Of a stretch of 7,053 nt of DNA, positions 1 to 6,208 are shown in pieces. The position numbers were made by a program, and so were the translations under genes. How positions within the stretch are numbered: the first letter of the stretch is position 1; each line of letters opens with the position of its first letter. The notes beneath the pieces are model-generated. The model saw nothing but the letters and a program-made list of their open reading frames with translations, ran no database searches and was not told where the DNA came from. Source of the stretch: Elusimicrobiota bacterium (lineage in GTDB: Bacteria; Elusimicrobiota; Elusimicrobia; FEN-1173); NCBI GenBank assembly GCA_016207625.1, contig JACQPF010000138.1:1-7053 (forward strand), given 5' to 3'.

Positions 1-2
1 CC

Positions 3-848
3 GCGGCGGCGTTCGAGGAAGGTCTGGTGAAGCCGCAGGAGGTCATGAACTGCGAGAACGGGGCGTGGAGGCTCGCGGGCATCACCATCAACGATCACAA
101 GAGAGAAGGGCTGATCACCTTCACTCAGGCCATGGAGGTGTCGTCCAACATCGCCCTCGCCAAAGTGGGCCTCCGTCTGGGGAAAGAGAAGCTGTACGAC
201 TACATCCGTTCCTTCGGTTTCGGCTCGCGCACCGGTTCCGAAATGCCCGGGGAAAGCCCGGGTCTCTTAAGGCCCGTCGCCAAATGGAGCGGCACGTCCC
301 TTCCCGTCATCTCGTTCGGGCAAGAGGTCGGCGTGACGGCCCTGCAGTTGGCCGCCGCCTACAGCGCAATCGCCAACGGCGGGTTGTTGATGGAGCCGAG
401 GATTTTCCTGGAGGCGAAAGACCAGTGGGGCAAACGCCGGAGTTGGGAGGCGGAAGGGGTTGTCCGGCGCGTGGTGTCGACGGAAACGTCGGAGACGCTC
501 CGCAAAATTTTGCAAGGGGCGGTCGCGCGGGGGACCGGGAAAGACGCGTTCTTGGACGGTTGGAGCGTGGCGGGAAAAACGGGGACGGCCCAGAAGATCG
601 ATCCCGCTTTGAAGATGTATTCCCCGGACAAGTTCGTGGCGTCCTTTTGCGGGTTCGTGCCCGTGGACAAGCCGAGGTTGACCATCGTCGTGGTGTATGA
701 CGAGCCCAAGGGCTTGTCATGGGGTGGATACAACGCCGGGCCGGTGTTCCGGAACGTGGCCTGGCATGGGATGACCTATTTGGGCGTTCCGTCGGACGTC
801 CCGGCTAAGCTTGTTGAGCGAAGGGGAAAAGAGGTACAAAAGATATAA
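3..848 (+). CDS. ftsI: FtsI, class B penicillin-binding protein (septal peptidoglycan transpeptidase), 3' part only
   Basis: This is the C-terminal 281 residues of a peptidoglycan D,D-transpeptidase that cross-links septal murein on the periplasmic side. The frame is open from base 3, so the gene begins before the window. The GTG at 27 is an internal Val codon in family-conserved sequence (EEGLVKPQEV) and not a start. Visible motifs are the SxN box SSN (bases 141-149), the MPGESPG segment (about 244-264), the FGQEVGVTALQLAAAYSAIA segment that follows the active-site core in this family, and the KTG triad GKTGTAQK (KTG at 576-584). The catalytic SxxK motif must lie upstream. The protein ends about 30 residues after the usual GPVF segment and has no PASTA domains. 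The position directly before murE favours FtsI over the elongation paralogue PBP2 or the sporulation form SpoVD. The TAA stop is one base before the murE ATG. Confidence 0.95.
   Translation, partial: AAAFEEGLVKPQEVMNCENGAWRLAGITINDHKREGLITFTQAMEVSSNIALAKVGLRLGKEKLYDYIRSFGFGSRTGSEMPGESPGLLRPVAKWSGTSLPVISFGQEVGVTALQLAAAYSAIANGGLLMEPRIFLEAKDQWGKRRSWEAEGVVRRVVSTETSETLRKILQGAVARGTGKDAFLDGWSVAGKTGTAQKIDPALKMYSPDKFVASFCGFVPVDKPRLTIVVVYDEPKGLSWGGYNAGPVFRNVAWHGMTYLGVPSDVPAKLVERRGKEVQKI
831..835 (+). promoter_or_regulatory. Candidate ribosome binding site for murE
   Basis: GAGGT lies inside the last codons of ftsI, 14 bases before the ATG at 850. This spacing is long for a strong site. A TTG at 811 would extend murE by 13 residues (a Lys/Arg-rich stretch unlike the family's N-terminus) and would put this site inside the gene. 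The ATG at 850 is therefore preferred, probably helped by coupling to the ftsI stop at 846-848. Confidence 0.45.
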
Positions 849-849
849 G

Positions 850-2355
850 ATGTTTTTGAAAGCGCTGCTGGACAAAATTCCCTGCTCATGGACGGGGCCG
901 GACCAGGATCCGGAGATCTCCGGGTTTTCCTGCGATTCGCGCATGATCCGTCCCGGGGATGTTTTCGTGGCCGTGAAAGGCCAACGGCACGACGGACATG
1001 ACCACGCGGCGGAGGTCGTCCGCGCGGGGGCGGCGGCTGTCGTGGCGGAACGCCCGTTGGAGCTTCCGGTGCCCGTGGCGGTGGTGCGTTCCACGCTGGA
1101 AGTCCTCTCTCCCTTGTCCGCCCGTTTCTACGGGCACCCGTCCCACGGCATGGCCGTCGTCGGCATCACGGGGACCAACGGGAAGACCACGATCACCTAC
1201 TTGCTGGAGAACATCCTGAAGGCCGCGGGCCACGCGCCGGGCGTCATCGGAACGGTGGAGTATCGATGGGCGGACAAGAAAGAAAAAGCGCCGAACACCA
1301 CTCCGTTTTCCGCCGACCTGCAGAGGCTGTTGGCCAGAATGAAGCAGGACGGCGCGACGCACGTGGCCATGGAGGTTTCCAGCCACGCCCTGGCTCTCCA
1401 TCGCGTGGACGACGTGGCGTTCGCCGCCGCCGTGTTCACCAACCTCACCCGGGATCATTTGGATTTCCACCAGGACATGGACAGCTACTTTTTGGCGAAG
1501 GCGAGGCTGTTCGAGCTCTTGGACCGCACGTCCGCGCCGCCCCAAACAGGCGGTGGAATGAAATTTGGTATAATCAACGTCGACGACGCCTGGTCGGAAA
1601 AAATGCGTTCCCATGTGAAGGGCGCCGTGCTGACGTATGGATTGAAAACCCCTTCGGACCTGAGCGCCGCGGACATTTCTCTAGCGGCGGAAGGGACGGC
1701 TTTCACATTGGTCTCCCCCCAAGGTACGTTTCCCTGCCGGCTCCATTTGGTTGGCGCGCACAACATCTCCAACGCGTTGGCGGCGGCGGGCGCGGCCATA
1801 GCGCTGGGGATCCCGATGGACGCCGTCCTGCGGGGGCTTGAGACGCTTCCGGGCGTTCCCGGCCGTTTGGAACGGGTGACGTTGCCGCCGGAAGAGCGGG
1901 CGGACCCCTTGCCGTTCTCCGTCTTCGTTGATTACGCTCACACCGACGATGCGCTCAAGAACGTCTTATCCGCTCTCAGGCCCCTGACGAAGGGCCGCCT
2001 CATCACCGTGTTCGGCTGTGGAGGCGACCGGGACAGGACGAAACGCCCGGTCATGGGGGAAGTGGCCATGAAGATGTCGGACCACGTGGTCGTGACCTCC
2101 GACAACCCCCGCTCGGAAGATCCTCAGAGGATCACCCTGGATATCGAGGTGGGAATACGCCGGGCCGGGGGAACGCACTATGAGATCGTGCTGGACCGGG
2201 AATCGGCCATCGATGCGGCCCTCCGTCGGGCGCAAGCGGGAGACGTGGTCCTGGTGGCCGGAAAAGGACACGAGACGTACCAAATTTTCAAGGACAGGAC
2301 GATTGATTTTGATGACCGGGTCACGGTGCGCCATCGTCTGAAATCCGTTTTGTGA
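850..2355 (+). CDS. murE: MurE, UDP-N-acetylmuramoyl-L-alanyl-D-glutamate--2,6-diaminopimelate ligase
   Basis: Cytoplasmic ATP-dependent ligase that adds the third stem-peptide residue to UDP-MurNAc-L-Ala-D-Glu. With the ATG at 850 it has 501 residues, close to E. coli MurE (495). Domains in order: an N-terminal UDP-binding domain with the DSRMIRPGDVFVA segment; a central ATPase domain with P-loop GTNGKTT (residues 108-114), the substrate-binding NTTP segment, MEVSSHAL, RDHLDFH and the expected carbamylated Lys217 in AKARLF; and a C-terminal domain with DYAHTDDAL, GCGGDRDRTKRP, DNPR (418-421) and GKGHE (471-475). In this family DNPR with its Arg marks selection of meso-diaminopimelate over L-lysine (EC 6.3.2.13); that specificity is inferred from the motif. 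An in-frame TTG at 811 is an alternative start but adds only 13 poorly family-like residues. The gene follows ftsI by one base, and its TGA overlaps the murF GTG. Confidence 0.97.
   Translation: MFLKALLDKIPCSWTGPDQDPEISGFSCDSRMIRPGDVFVAVKGQRHDGHDHAAEVVRAGAAAVVAERPLELPVPVAVVRSTLEVLSPLSARFYGHPSHGMAVVGITGTNGKTTITYLLENILKAAGHAPGVIGTVEYRWADKKEKAPNTTPFSADLQRLLARMKQDGATHVAMEVSSHALALHRVDDVAFAAAVFTNLTRDHLDFHQDMDSYFLAKARLFELLDRTSAPPQTGGGMKFGIINVDDAWSEKMRSHVKGAVLTYGLKTPSDLSAADISLAAEGTAFTLVSPQGTFPCRLHLVGAHNISNALAAAGAAIALGIPMDAVLRGLETLPGVPGRLERVTLPPEERADPLPFSVFVDYAHTDDALKNVLSALRPLTKGRLITVFGCGGDRDRTKRPVMGEVAMKMSDHVVVTSDNPRSEDPQRITLDIEVGIRRAGGTHYEIVLDRESAIDAALRRAQAGDVVLVAGKGHETYQIFKDRTIDFDDRVTVRHRLKSVL
1168..1184 (+). 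repeat. 17-base exact direct repeat, copy in murE P-loop
   Basis: ACGGGGACCAACGGGAA encodes the TGTNGK part of the MurE ATP-binding loop and recurs exactly in murD at 5207-5223. The match stops at both ends, so it is best explained by shared ancestry and strong constraint on the loop rather than by a mobile or regulatory repeat. Confidence 0.6.
1566..1574 (+). promoter_or_regulatory. Promoter-like extended -10 sequence inside murE
   Basis: TGGTATAAT is a perfect match to the extended -10 consensus of housekeeping-sigma promoters and sits in a short AT-richer stretch of murE. About 17 bases upstream there is no TTGACA-like -35 box. The bases also encode the conserved FGIIN segment of MurE, so the match may be accidental. 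If active it would give extra transcription of murF and the genes after it. Confidence 0.2.
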
Positions 2356-3746
2356 ACTTATCGTTTCGCTTGGATGAAATCGCGGCTTGCACGGGCGGCC
2401 GGATCGAATCGGGCCGCCCCGAGGTCCGGGTCCAAAGCCTCGCGACGGATTCCCGGACGATCCGGGACGGTGACTGGTTCATCGCCTTGCGCGGCGAGCG
2501 GCAAGACGGCCACGCTTTCGCGGCCGACGTGCTGGCGCGGGGCGCGGCGGGTGTCATCCTGTCCCGCAAGGTCCCGGGTTTGCCGGTGAACGCCAACTGC
2601 CTTTTGGTGCCCGACACCCTCCAGGCTCTTCAACACATCGGCTTGGCCTGCCGCCGGCGGTCCTCGGCCCGGGTGATCGGAATCACGGGCAGCAACGGGA
2701 AAACCTCCACCAAGGACATGGCCGCGTGCGTCTTGGCGGCGGCCGGGAAACGGGTTTTGGCCACACGCGGGAACCTGAACAGCCAAATCGGCCTTCCTTT
2801 AATGTTGATGGAGCTTGACGCGCCTCACACTCACGCGGTTTTGGAAATGGGCGCCTCCGAAAGAGGGAACCTGACGCGCCTGGCGTCCTTGGCCAGGCCC
2901 GGCGTGGCGGTCATCACCAATATCGGCCGGGCGCACATGGAATTTTTCGGCAGCCTGGAGGCCGTGCTTGAGGCCAAGTGGGAACTGGCGGCCTCACTGC
3001 CCGAAGACGGCACGCTGATCCTGAACGCGGACGACCCGCTCCTTTTCGGCCGGATCGGCACGTGGAAGGGGTCCGCCTTGACCTTCGGCGTGGAAAGCCG
3101 GGCGGACGTGCGGGCGGAGGACATCCGGCCCGGGCCTGAGGTGCAATTTCGTTTATTGGCGCGAGGGTTCAGCCAGGACGTTCGTTTGCCGGTGCCGGGT
3201 TTATTCAACGTGTATAACGCGCTGGCCGCTTCCGCCGTGGCGTTGACCGAGGGTGTTCCGCTGGACGTCATCGCTGGAGCGTTGTCCGGATACGTGCCGT
3301 CGCAGTACCGGATGCAGGTGCGGCGCTTGCCCGACGGTTCCCTTTTTGTTTTGGATGCCTACAACGCCAACCCCTCCTCCATGAGGAGCTCATTGGAGAG
3401 TTTCGTGCAGGCGTTCCCCGAGCAGCGCAAGATGGTGGTGCTGGGAAGCATGCTGGAATTGGGGGCTTCGGCGGAAGCCGATCATAAGGCGCTGGGGGAA
3501 CTCCTGGCTTCGCTGCCCATCGAGCGCGTTTTTTTCCTCGGGCCGGAAGGGTCCTGGGTGCGTTCCGGTTTCTCGGGCGGGAAAGGGAAGCCCTCGCTGG
3601 AGATATATAATGACAAAGACAAGCTTTCGCGGGACTTGGAAAAATCCTTGTCCACCGGGTCGGCCACGCTTTTTAAAGCTTCGCGGGGGATCAAGCTGGA
3701 GGAGGTTTTCAATCCTCTGATATCGAAATCGACGGGAGATCAATAA
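2352..3746 (+). CDS. murF: MurF, UDP-N-acetylmuramoyl-tripeptide--D-alanyl-D-alanine ligase
   Basis: Cytoplasmic ligase that adds D-Ala-D-Ala to UDP-MurNAc-tripeptide using ATP, completing the nucleotide-linked pentapeptide (EC 6.3.2.10). It has 464 residues (E. coli MurF has 452). Visible features are the N-terminal TDSRTIRDGDWFIAL segment with GERQDGHAFA; the P-loop GSNGKTS (residues 113-119) followed by GNLNSQIGLPL; LEMGASERGNL; NIGRAHMEFFGSLE; the AKWEL lysine region; NADDPLL; FNVYNALAA; and the C-terminal-domain signature DAYNANPSSM (335-344). The motif usually read as LGDM-ELG is here LGSMLELG, with Ser366 in place of Asp. The start is the GTG at 2352 that overlaps the murE TGA. No Shine-Dalgarno-like purine run precedes it, so translation probably depends on ribosomes finishing murE. 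The sequence from about 3600 to the end is AT-richer and its C-terminus is Lys/Ser-rich. Confidence 0.97.
   Translation: MNLSFRLDEIAACTGGRIESGRPEVRVQSLATDSRTIRDGDWFIALRGERQDGHAFAADVLARGAAGVILSRKVPGLPVNANCLLVPDTLQALQHIGLACRRRSSARVIGITGSNGKTSTKDMAACVLAAAGKRVLATRGNLNSQIGLPLMLMELDAPHTHAVLEMGASERGNLTRLASLARPGVAVITNIGRAHMEFFGSLEAVLEAKWELAASLPEDGTLILNADDPLLFGRIGTWKGSALTFGVESRADVRAEDIRPGPEVQFRLLARGFSQDVRLPVPGLFNVYNALAASAVALTEGVPLDVIAGALSGYVPSQYRMQVRRLPDGSLFVLDAYNANPSSMRSSLESFVQAFPEQRKMVVLGSMLELGASAEADHKALGELLASLPIERVFFLGPEGSWVRSGFSGGKGKPSLEIYNDKDKLSRDLEKSLSTGSATLFKASRGIKLEEVFNPLISKSTGDQ
3606..3611 (+). promoter_or_regulatory. Promoter-like -10 box near the end of murF
   Basis: TATAAT occurs in the AT-rich run ATATATAAT about 140 bases before the mraY start. 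There is no extended TGn motif, and I see no good -35 box at 16-18 bases. It is a weak candidate for an internal promoter serving mraY and the genes after it, and may reflect only the codons for Ile-Tyr-Asn. Confidence 0.13.
3734..3738 (+). promoter_or_regulatory. Ribosome binding site for mraY
   Basis: GGGAG lies in the last codons of murF, 11 bases before the mraY ATG at 3750. It supports that start, at a junction where the genes do not overlap (3-base gap after the murF TAA). Confidence 0.55.
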
Positions 3747-3749
3747 CTC

Positions 3750-4838
3750 ATGTTCTATTATCTGTCCAATTTTCGCGACCTTTTTTTTCCGCTCAATTTG
3801 TTTCAGTACATCACCTTCCGCTCCGGCGGGGCGTTCCTGACGTCCTTGCTGATCTGCCTGCTCTTCGGTGAGGCGTTCATCAACCTCATCAAGCGCACGA
3901 AGATCGAGCAGTCCATCCGGGAATACGGCCCGTCAACGCATCTCGCCAAGGCCGGAACCCCCACGATGGGAGGGCTGTTGATCCTGATGGCCATGGCGGC
4001 GTCCACCCTCCTCTGGGCCCGTCTCGACAACCGGTTCATCTGGCTGACGCTGATCTTGGCGGTCTATCTGGGACTCCTGGGTTTCCTCGATGATTACCGC
4101 AAGTGGCTGAAGAAGCATCCCGCGGGCGGGCTTTCCGACCACGTGAAAATGGGGGCGCAGCTGCTGGGGGCGATGAGCGTGGCCATCTATCTGTATTTCT
4201 GCCCGCCCAACCCCGCTTTCGCTCAGGCGGTGGCGGTCCCGTACGTCAAGGAGCTTTTCCTCTCGCTGGGAGGCTTCATCATCCCGTTCGCGTTCTTCGT
4301 CATGGTGGGGTCCTCCAACGCGGTCAACCTGACCGACGGTCAAGACGGCCTGGCCGTGGGCACGCTCCTGGTGAGCGCGCTGACCTTCGGGGTTTTCTCG
4401 TATCTGGCGGGACACGCCAAGCTCTCGATCTATTTGCGCATCGTTCCGGTGTCCGGAGCGGGGGAACTGACGATTTATCTGGCGGCCATGGCCGGCGCTT
4501 GTCTCGGATTCCTGTGGTTCAACGCGCACCCGGCCCAGATCTTCATGGGGGACACCGGGTCCCTTTTCCTGGGGGGGACCATCGGCCTGGTGGCCCTGTG
4601 CATCAAGCAGGAGTTGATCCTGGTGCTCGTGGGCGGGATCTTCGTCGCGGAGACGATCTCCGTCATGCTGCAGATCGGGTCCGTCCGGTTCCGCAAGGGC
4701 AAGCGCGTTTTCCGCATGGCTCCGCTGCATCACCATTTTGAAGTGTCGGGCATTCCGGAAGAGAAAGTCACGACGCGGTTCTGGATCGTGGCCGTGGTGT
4801 TGGCCCTCATCGCCCTGACGTCCTTGAAGATCCGGTGA
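3750..4838 (+). CDS. mraY: MraY, phospho-N-acetylmuramoyl-pentapeptide transferase (lipid I synthase)
   Basis: Integral inner-membrane enzyme that transfers phospho-MurNAc-pentapeptide from UDP to undecaprenyl phosphate, making lipid I (EC 2.7.8.13). It has 362 residues against 360 in E. coli, and the two align almost end to end, from the N-terminal YITFR segment to a C-terminal SLKIR. Motifs: GTPTMGG; the acidic pair Asp114-Asp115 in LDDYRK; NAVNLTDGQDGLA (Asp196 and Asp199); WFNAHPAQIFMGDTGS with the metal-site Asp268; and the His triad 327-329 in APLHHHFE. About ten hydrophobic segments can be read, for example near residues 26-44, 75-92, 94-113, 172-192, 203-220, 239-257 and 340-358. The motif normally written NLTDGLDGLA has Gln198 instead of Leu. 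The ATG is preceded by GGGAG. The TGA stop overlaps the murD GTG. A run of eight T falls in codons 11-13. Confidence 0.98.
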   Translation: MFYYLSNFRDLFFPLNLFQYITFRSGGAFLTSLLICLLFGEAFINLIKRTKIEQSIREYGPSTHLAKAGTPTMGGLLILMAMAASTLLWARLDNRFIWLTLILAVYLGLLGFLDDYRKWLKKHPAGGLSDHVKMGAQLLGAMSVAIYLYFCPPNPAFAQAVAVPYVKELFLSLGGFIIPFAFFVMVGSSNAVNLTDGQDGLAVGTLLVSALTFGVFSYLAGHAKLSIYLRIVPVSGAGELTIYLAAMAGACLGFLWFNAHPAQIFMGDTGSLFLGGTIGLVALCIKQELILVLVGGIFVAETISVMLQIGSVRFRKGKRVFRMAPLHHHFEVSGIPEEKVTTRFWIVAVVLALIALTSLKIR

Positions 4839-6208
4839 CAAGCCTCGTTTCTCACCCCGCCCTCGCTTATTGGTTCCGGGGCAAATCCGCCTGCGTCATC
4901 GGTTTGGGGAAATCCGGCGCGGCGGCCGCATCCTTCCTGCATCGCTGCGGCGCCCGCGTGAGCGTGACGGAGAAACGGCCCCGCCGAGACGTGGTCTCTT
5001 GGATCCGCCGGCTTCCCAAAGGCGTCACGTGCGAGACCGGCGGCCATCGTTTGCTCGCGCGCCCTTGGGACTTGGTGGTGGCCAGCCCGGGCGTTCCCGC
5101 CCAGGTCTGGCGGGACCTGCGGGGGACGGTCGTGTGGGGAGAGCTGGAACTGGGCTACCGGGTTCTCTCTCTGGCGGGCCGATGGCCGCGGCGCGTGGCG
5201 GCGGTGACGGGGACCAACGGGAAAACGACCACCACGGCTTTGCTCGGCGAGATTTTCAACGTCCTGGGAGAGAAAACGGTTGTGGCCGGGAACATCGGCA
5301 CGCCTCTCTGCGAGGTCCTGGACGTTCTTTCCCCCGAACATGTCCTGATCCTGGAAGTTTCAAGCTATCAATTGGAAACCGCCCAGGCTTTCCGTCCGTC
5401 CGTGGGAACCGTTCTCAACGTGACGCCTGACCATTTGGGCCGGCATCAGACCATGGAGAATTACGCGCGGACCAAATTCCGCCTCTTTCAGAACCAAAGC
5501 CCGGCGGATGCCGCGGTGTTGAATGCGGCCGATCCCTGGGACAGGCGCCTGGCCAAAGACCCGCCGGGACAGGTGTATTGGTTCGGTCACGAAAAGACAG
5601 GTGCGCCGGGTGTCTATCACGTCCGCGGCCGTCTGGAATCCGCTTTGCCGGGCGCGGAGGGGTCCTGGCCGGTCCCCCGGTGCTTGCCGGGACGGCACAA
5701 CATCGAAAACGCACTGGCCGCGGTGGCTTGCGCGCGGTTCTTGGGGGCGTCTCGCGACGCCATCGGCCGGGCGCTCCGTACGTTTCGGGGCGTTGAGCAT
5801 CGGTTGGAAGAAGTGCGGCGGTGGCGCGGGATCACGTTCATCAACGATTCCAAGGCCACCAACGTGGACTCCACGCTCGTCGCGCTCCAGTCGTTCCCGG
5901 GCCGCCTCCACGTGATCATGGGCGGGCAGCATAAAGGTTCACCCTACACGCCCTTGAAGGCCCTGGTCAAGCAAAAAGCGAAGGAGATCCTTCTCATCGG
6001 AGAGGCGGCGGGCCTCATCCAAAAAGATCTGAACGGCGCGGCCTCCCTGGTCCCGTGCGGCACGTTGGATCGCGCGGTGAAAACGGCCGCTCAAAACGCG
6101 CGCGAGGGCGACGTCGTCCTCCTGTCCCCGGCCTGCGCTTCTTTCGACCAGTTCGACAATTTTGAACATCGGGGGAGATGTTTCAAGGAGGTCGTGAACG
6201 GTTTGTGA
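4835..6208 (+). CDS. murD: MurD, UDP-N-acetylmuramoyl-L-alanine--D-glutamate ligase
   Basis: Cytoplasmic ATP-dependent ligase that adds D-glutamate to UDP-MurNAc-L-Ala (EC 6.3.2.9), the step before MurE. It has 457 residues (E. coli MurD has 438). Features in order: an N-terminal Rossmann-like UDP-binding domain with VIGLGKSGAAAA and VASPGVP; the P-loop GTNGKTT (residues 126-132); AGNIGTPL; LEVSSYQLE; NVTPDHLGRH; the expected carbamylated Lys214 in ARTKFRLF; GRHNIENALAA; GVEHRLE; the C-terminal signature NDSKATN (337-343); and SPACASFDQF (431-440). The usual DHLDRH motif reads DHLGRH, with Gly202 in place of Asp. The start is the GTG at 4835 overlapping the mraY TGA; only a weak GAAGA precedes it, so coupled reinitiation is likely. 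The gene ends on a TGA that overlaps the ftsW GTG, and its last codons carry the ftsW Shine-Dalgarno sequence. Confidence 0.97.
   Translation: MTSLVSHPALAYWFRGKSACVIGLGKSGAAAASFLHRCGARVSVTEKRPRRDVVSWIRRLPKGVTCETGGHRLLARPWDLVVASPGVPAQVWRDLRGTVVWGELELGYRVLSLAGRWPRRVAAVTGTNGKTTTTALLGEIFNVLGEKTVVAGNIGTPLCEVLDVLSPEHVLILEVSSYQLETAQAFRPSVGTVLNVTPDHLGRHQTMENYARTKFRLFQNQSPADAAVLNAADPWDRRLAKDPPGQVYWFGHEKTGAPGVYHVRGRLESALPGAEGSWPVPRCLPGRHNIENALAAVACARFLGASRDAIGRALRTFRGVEHRLEEVRRWRGITFINDSKATNVDSTLVALQSFPGRLHVIMGGQHKGSPYTPLKALVKQKAKEILLIGEAAGLIQKDLNGAASLVPCGTLDRAVKTAAQNAREGDVVLLSPACASFDQFDNFEHRGRCFKEVVNGL
5207..5223 (+). repeat. 17-base exact direct repeat, copy in murD P-loop
   Basis: Second copy of ACGGGGACCAACGGGAA, encoding the MurD ATP-binding loop. 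It lies about 4.0 kb from the murE copy at 1168-1184, in the same orientation. The murF loop at about 2685-2704 is related but not identical. Confidence 0.6.
6185..6192 (+). promoter_or_regulatory. Strong Shine-Dalgarno sequence for ftsW
   Basis: AAGGAGGT, a full match to the anti-Shine-Dalgarno complement, lies in the final codons of murD, 12 bases before the GTG at 6205. Spacing is slightly long. The nearer GTG at 6194 is in the murD frame and cannot serve ftsW; the next in-frame GTG codons (6220, 6235) would be farther away. This site supports the start at 6205. Confidence 0.6.

Noticed and set aside
27..29. GTG as the start of a short ftsI
   Set aside because: The frame continues upstream to base 3 with family-conserved residues, and a protein starting here would lack the SxxK active site. 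It is an internal Val in a truncated gene.
246..262. CCCGGG-GAAAG-CCCGGG inverted repeat, a possible small hairpin in ftsI
   Set aside because: It encodes the conserved Pro-Gly-Glu-Ser-Pro-Gly segment of FtsI and has no U-tract after it, so it is not a terminator and is explained by coding.
811..813. TTG as the start of murE
   Set aside because: It would add a 13-residue charged extension without family similarity and overlap ftsI by 38 bases; the ATG at 850 gives a normal MurE length.
886..1614. Minus-strand open frame of 242 codons within murE
   Set aside because: Antisense shadow; the + strand carries a full set of MurE motifs across the same bases.
3933..4841. Long open frame (302 codons) on the minus strand opposite mraY
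   Set aside because: It is antisense to a complete, motif-perfect mraY. The translation is Gln/Asp/His/Arg-rich low-complexity sequence, typical of a shadow frame in GC-rich DNA.
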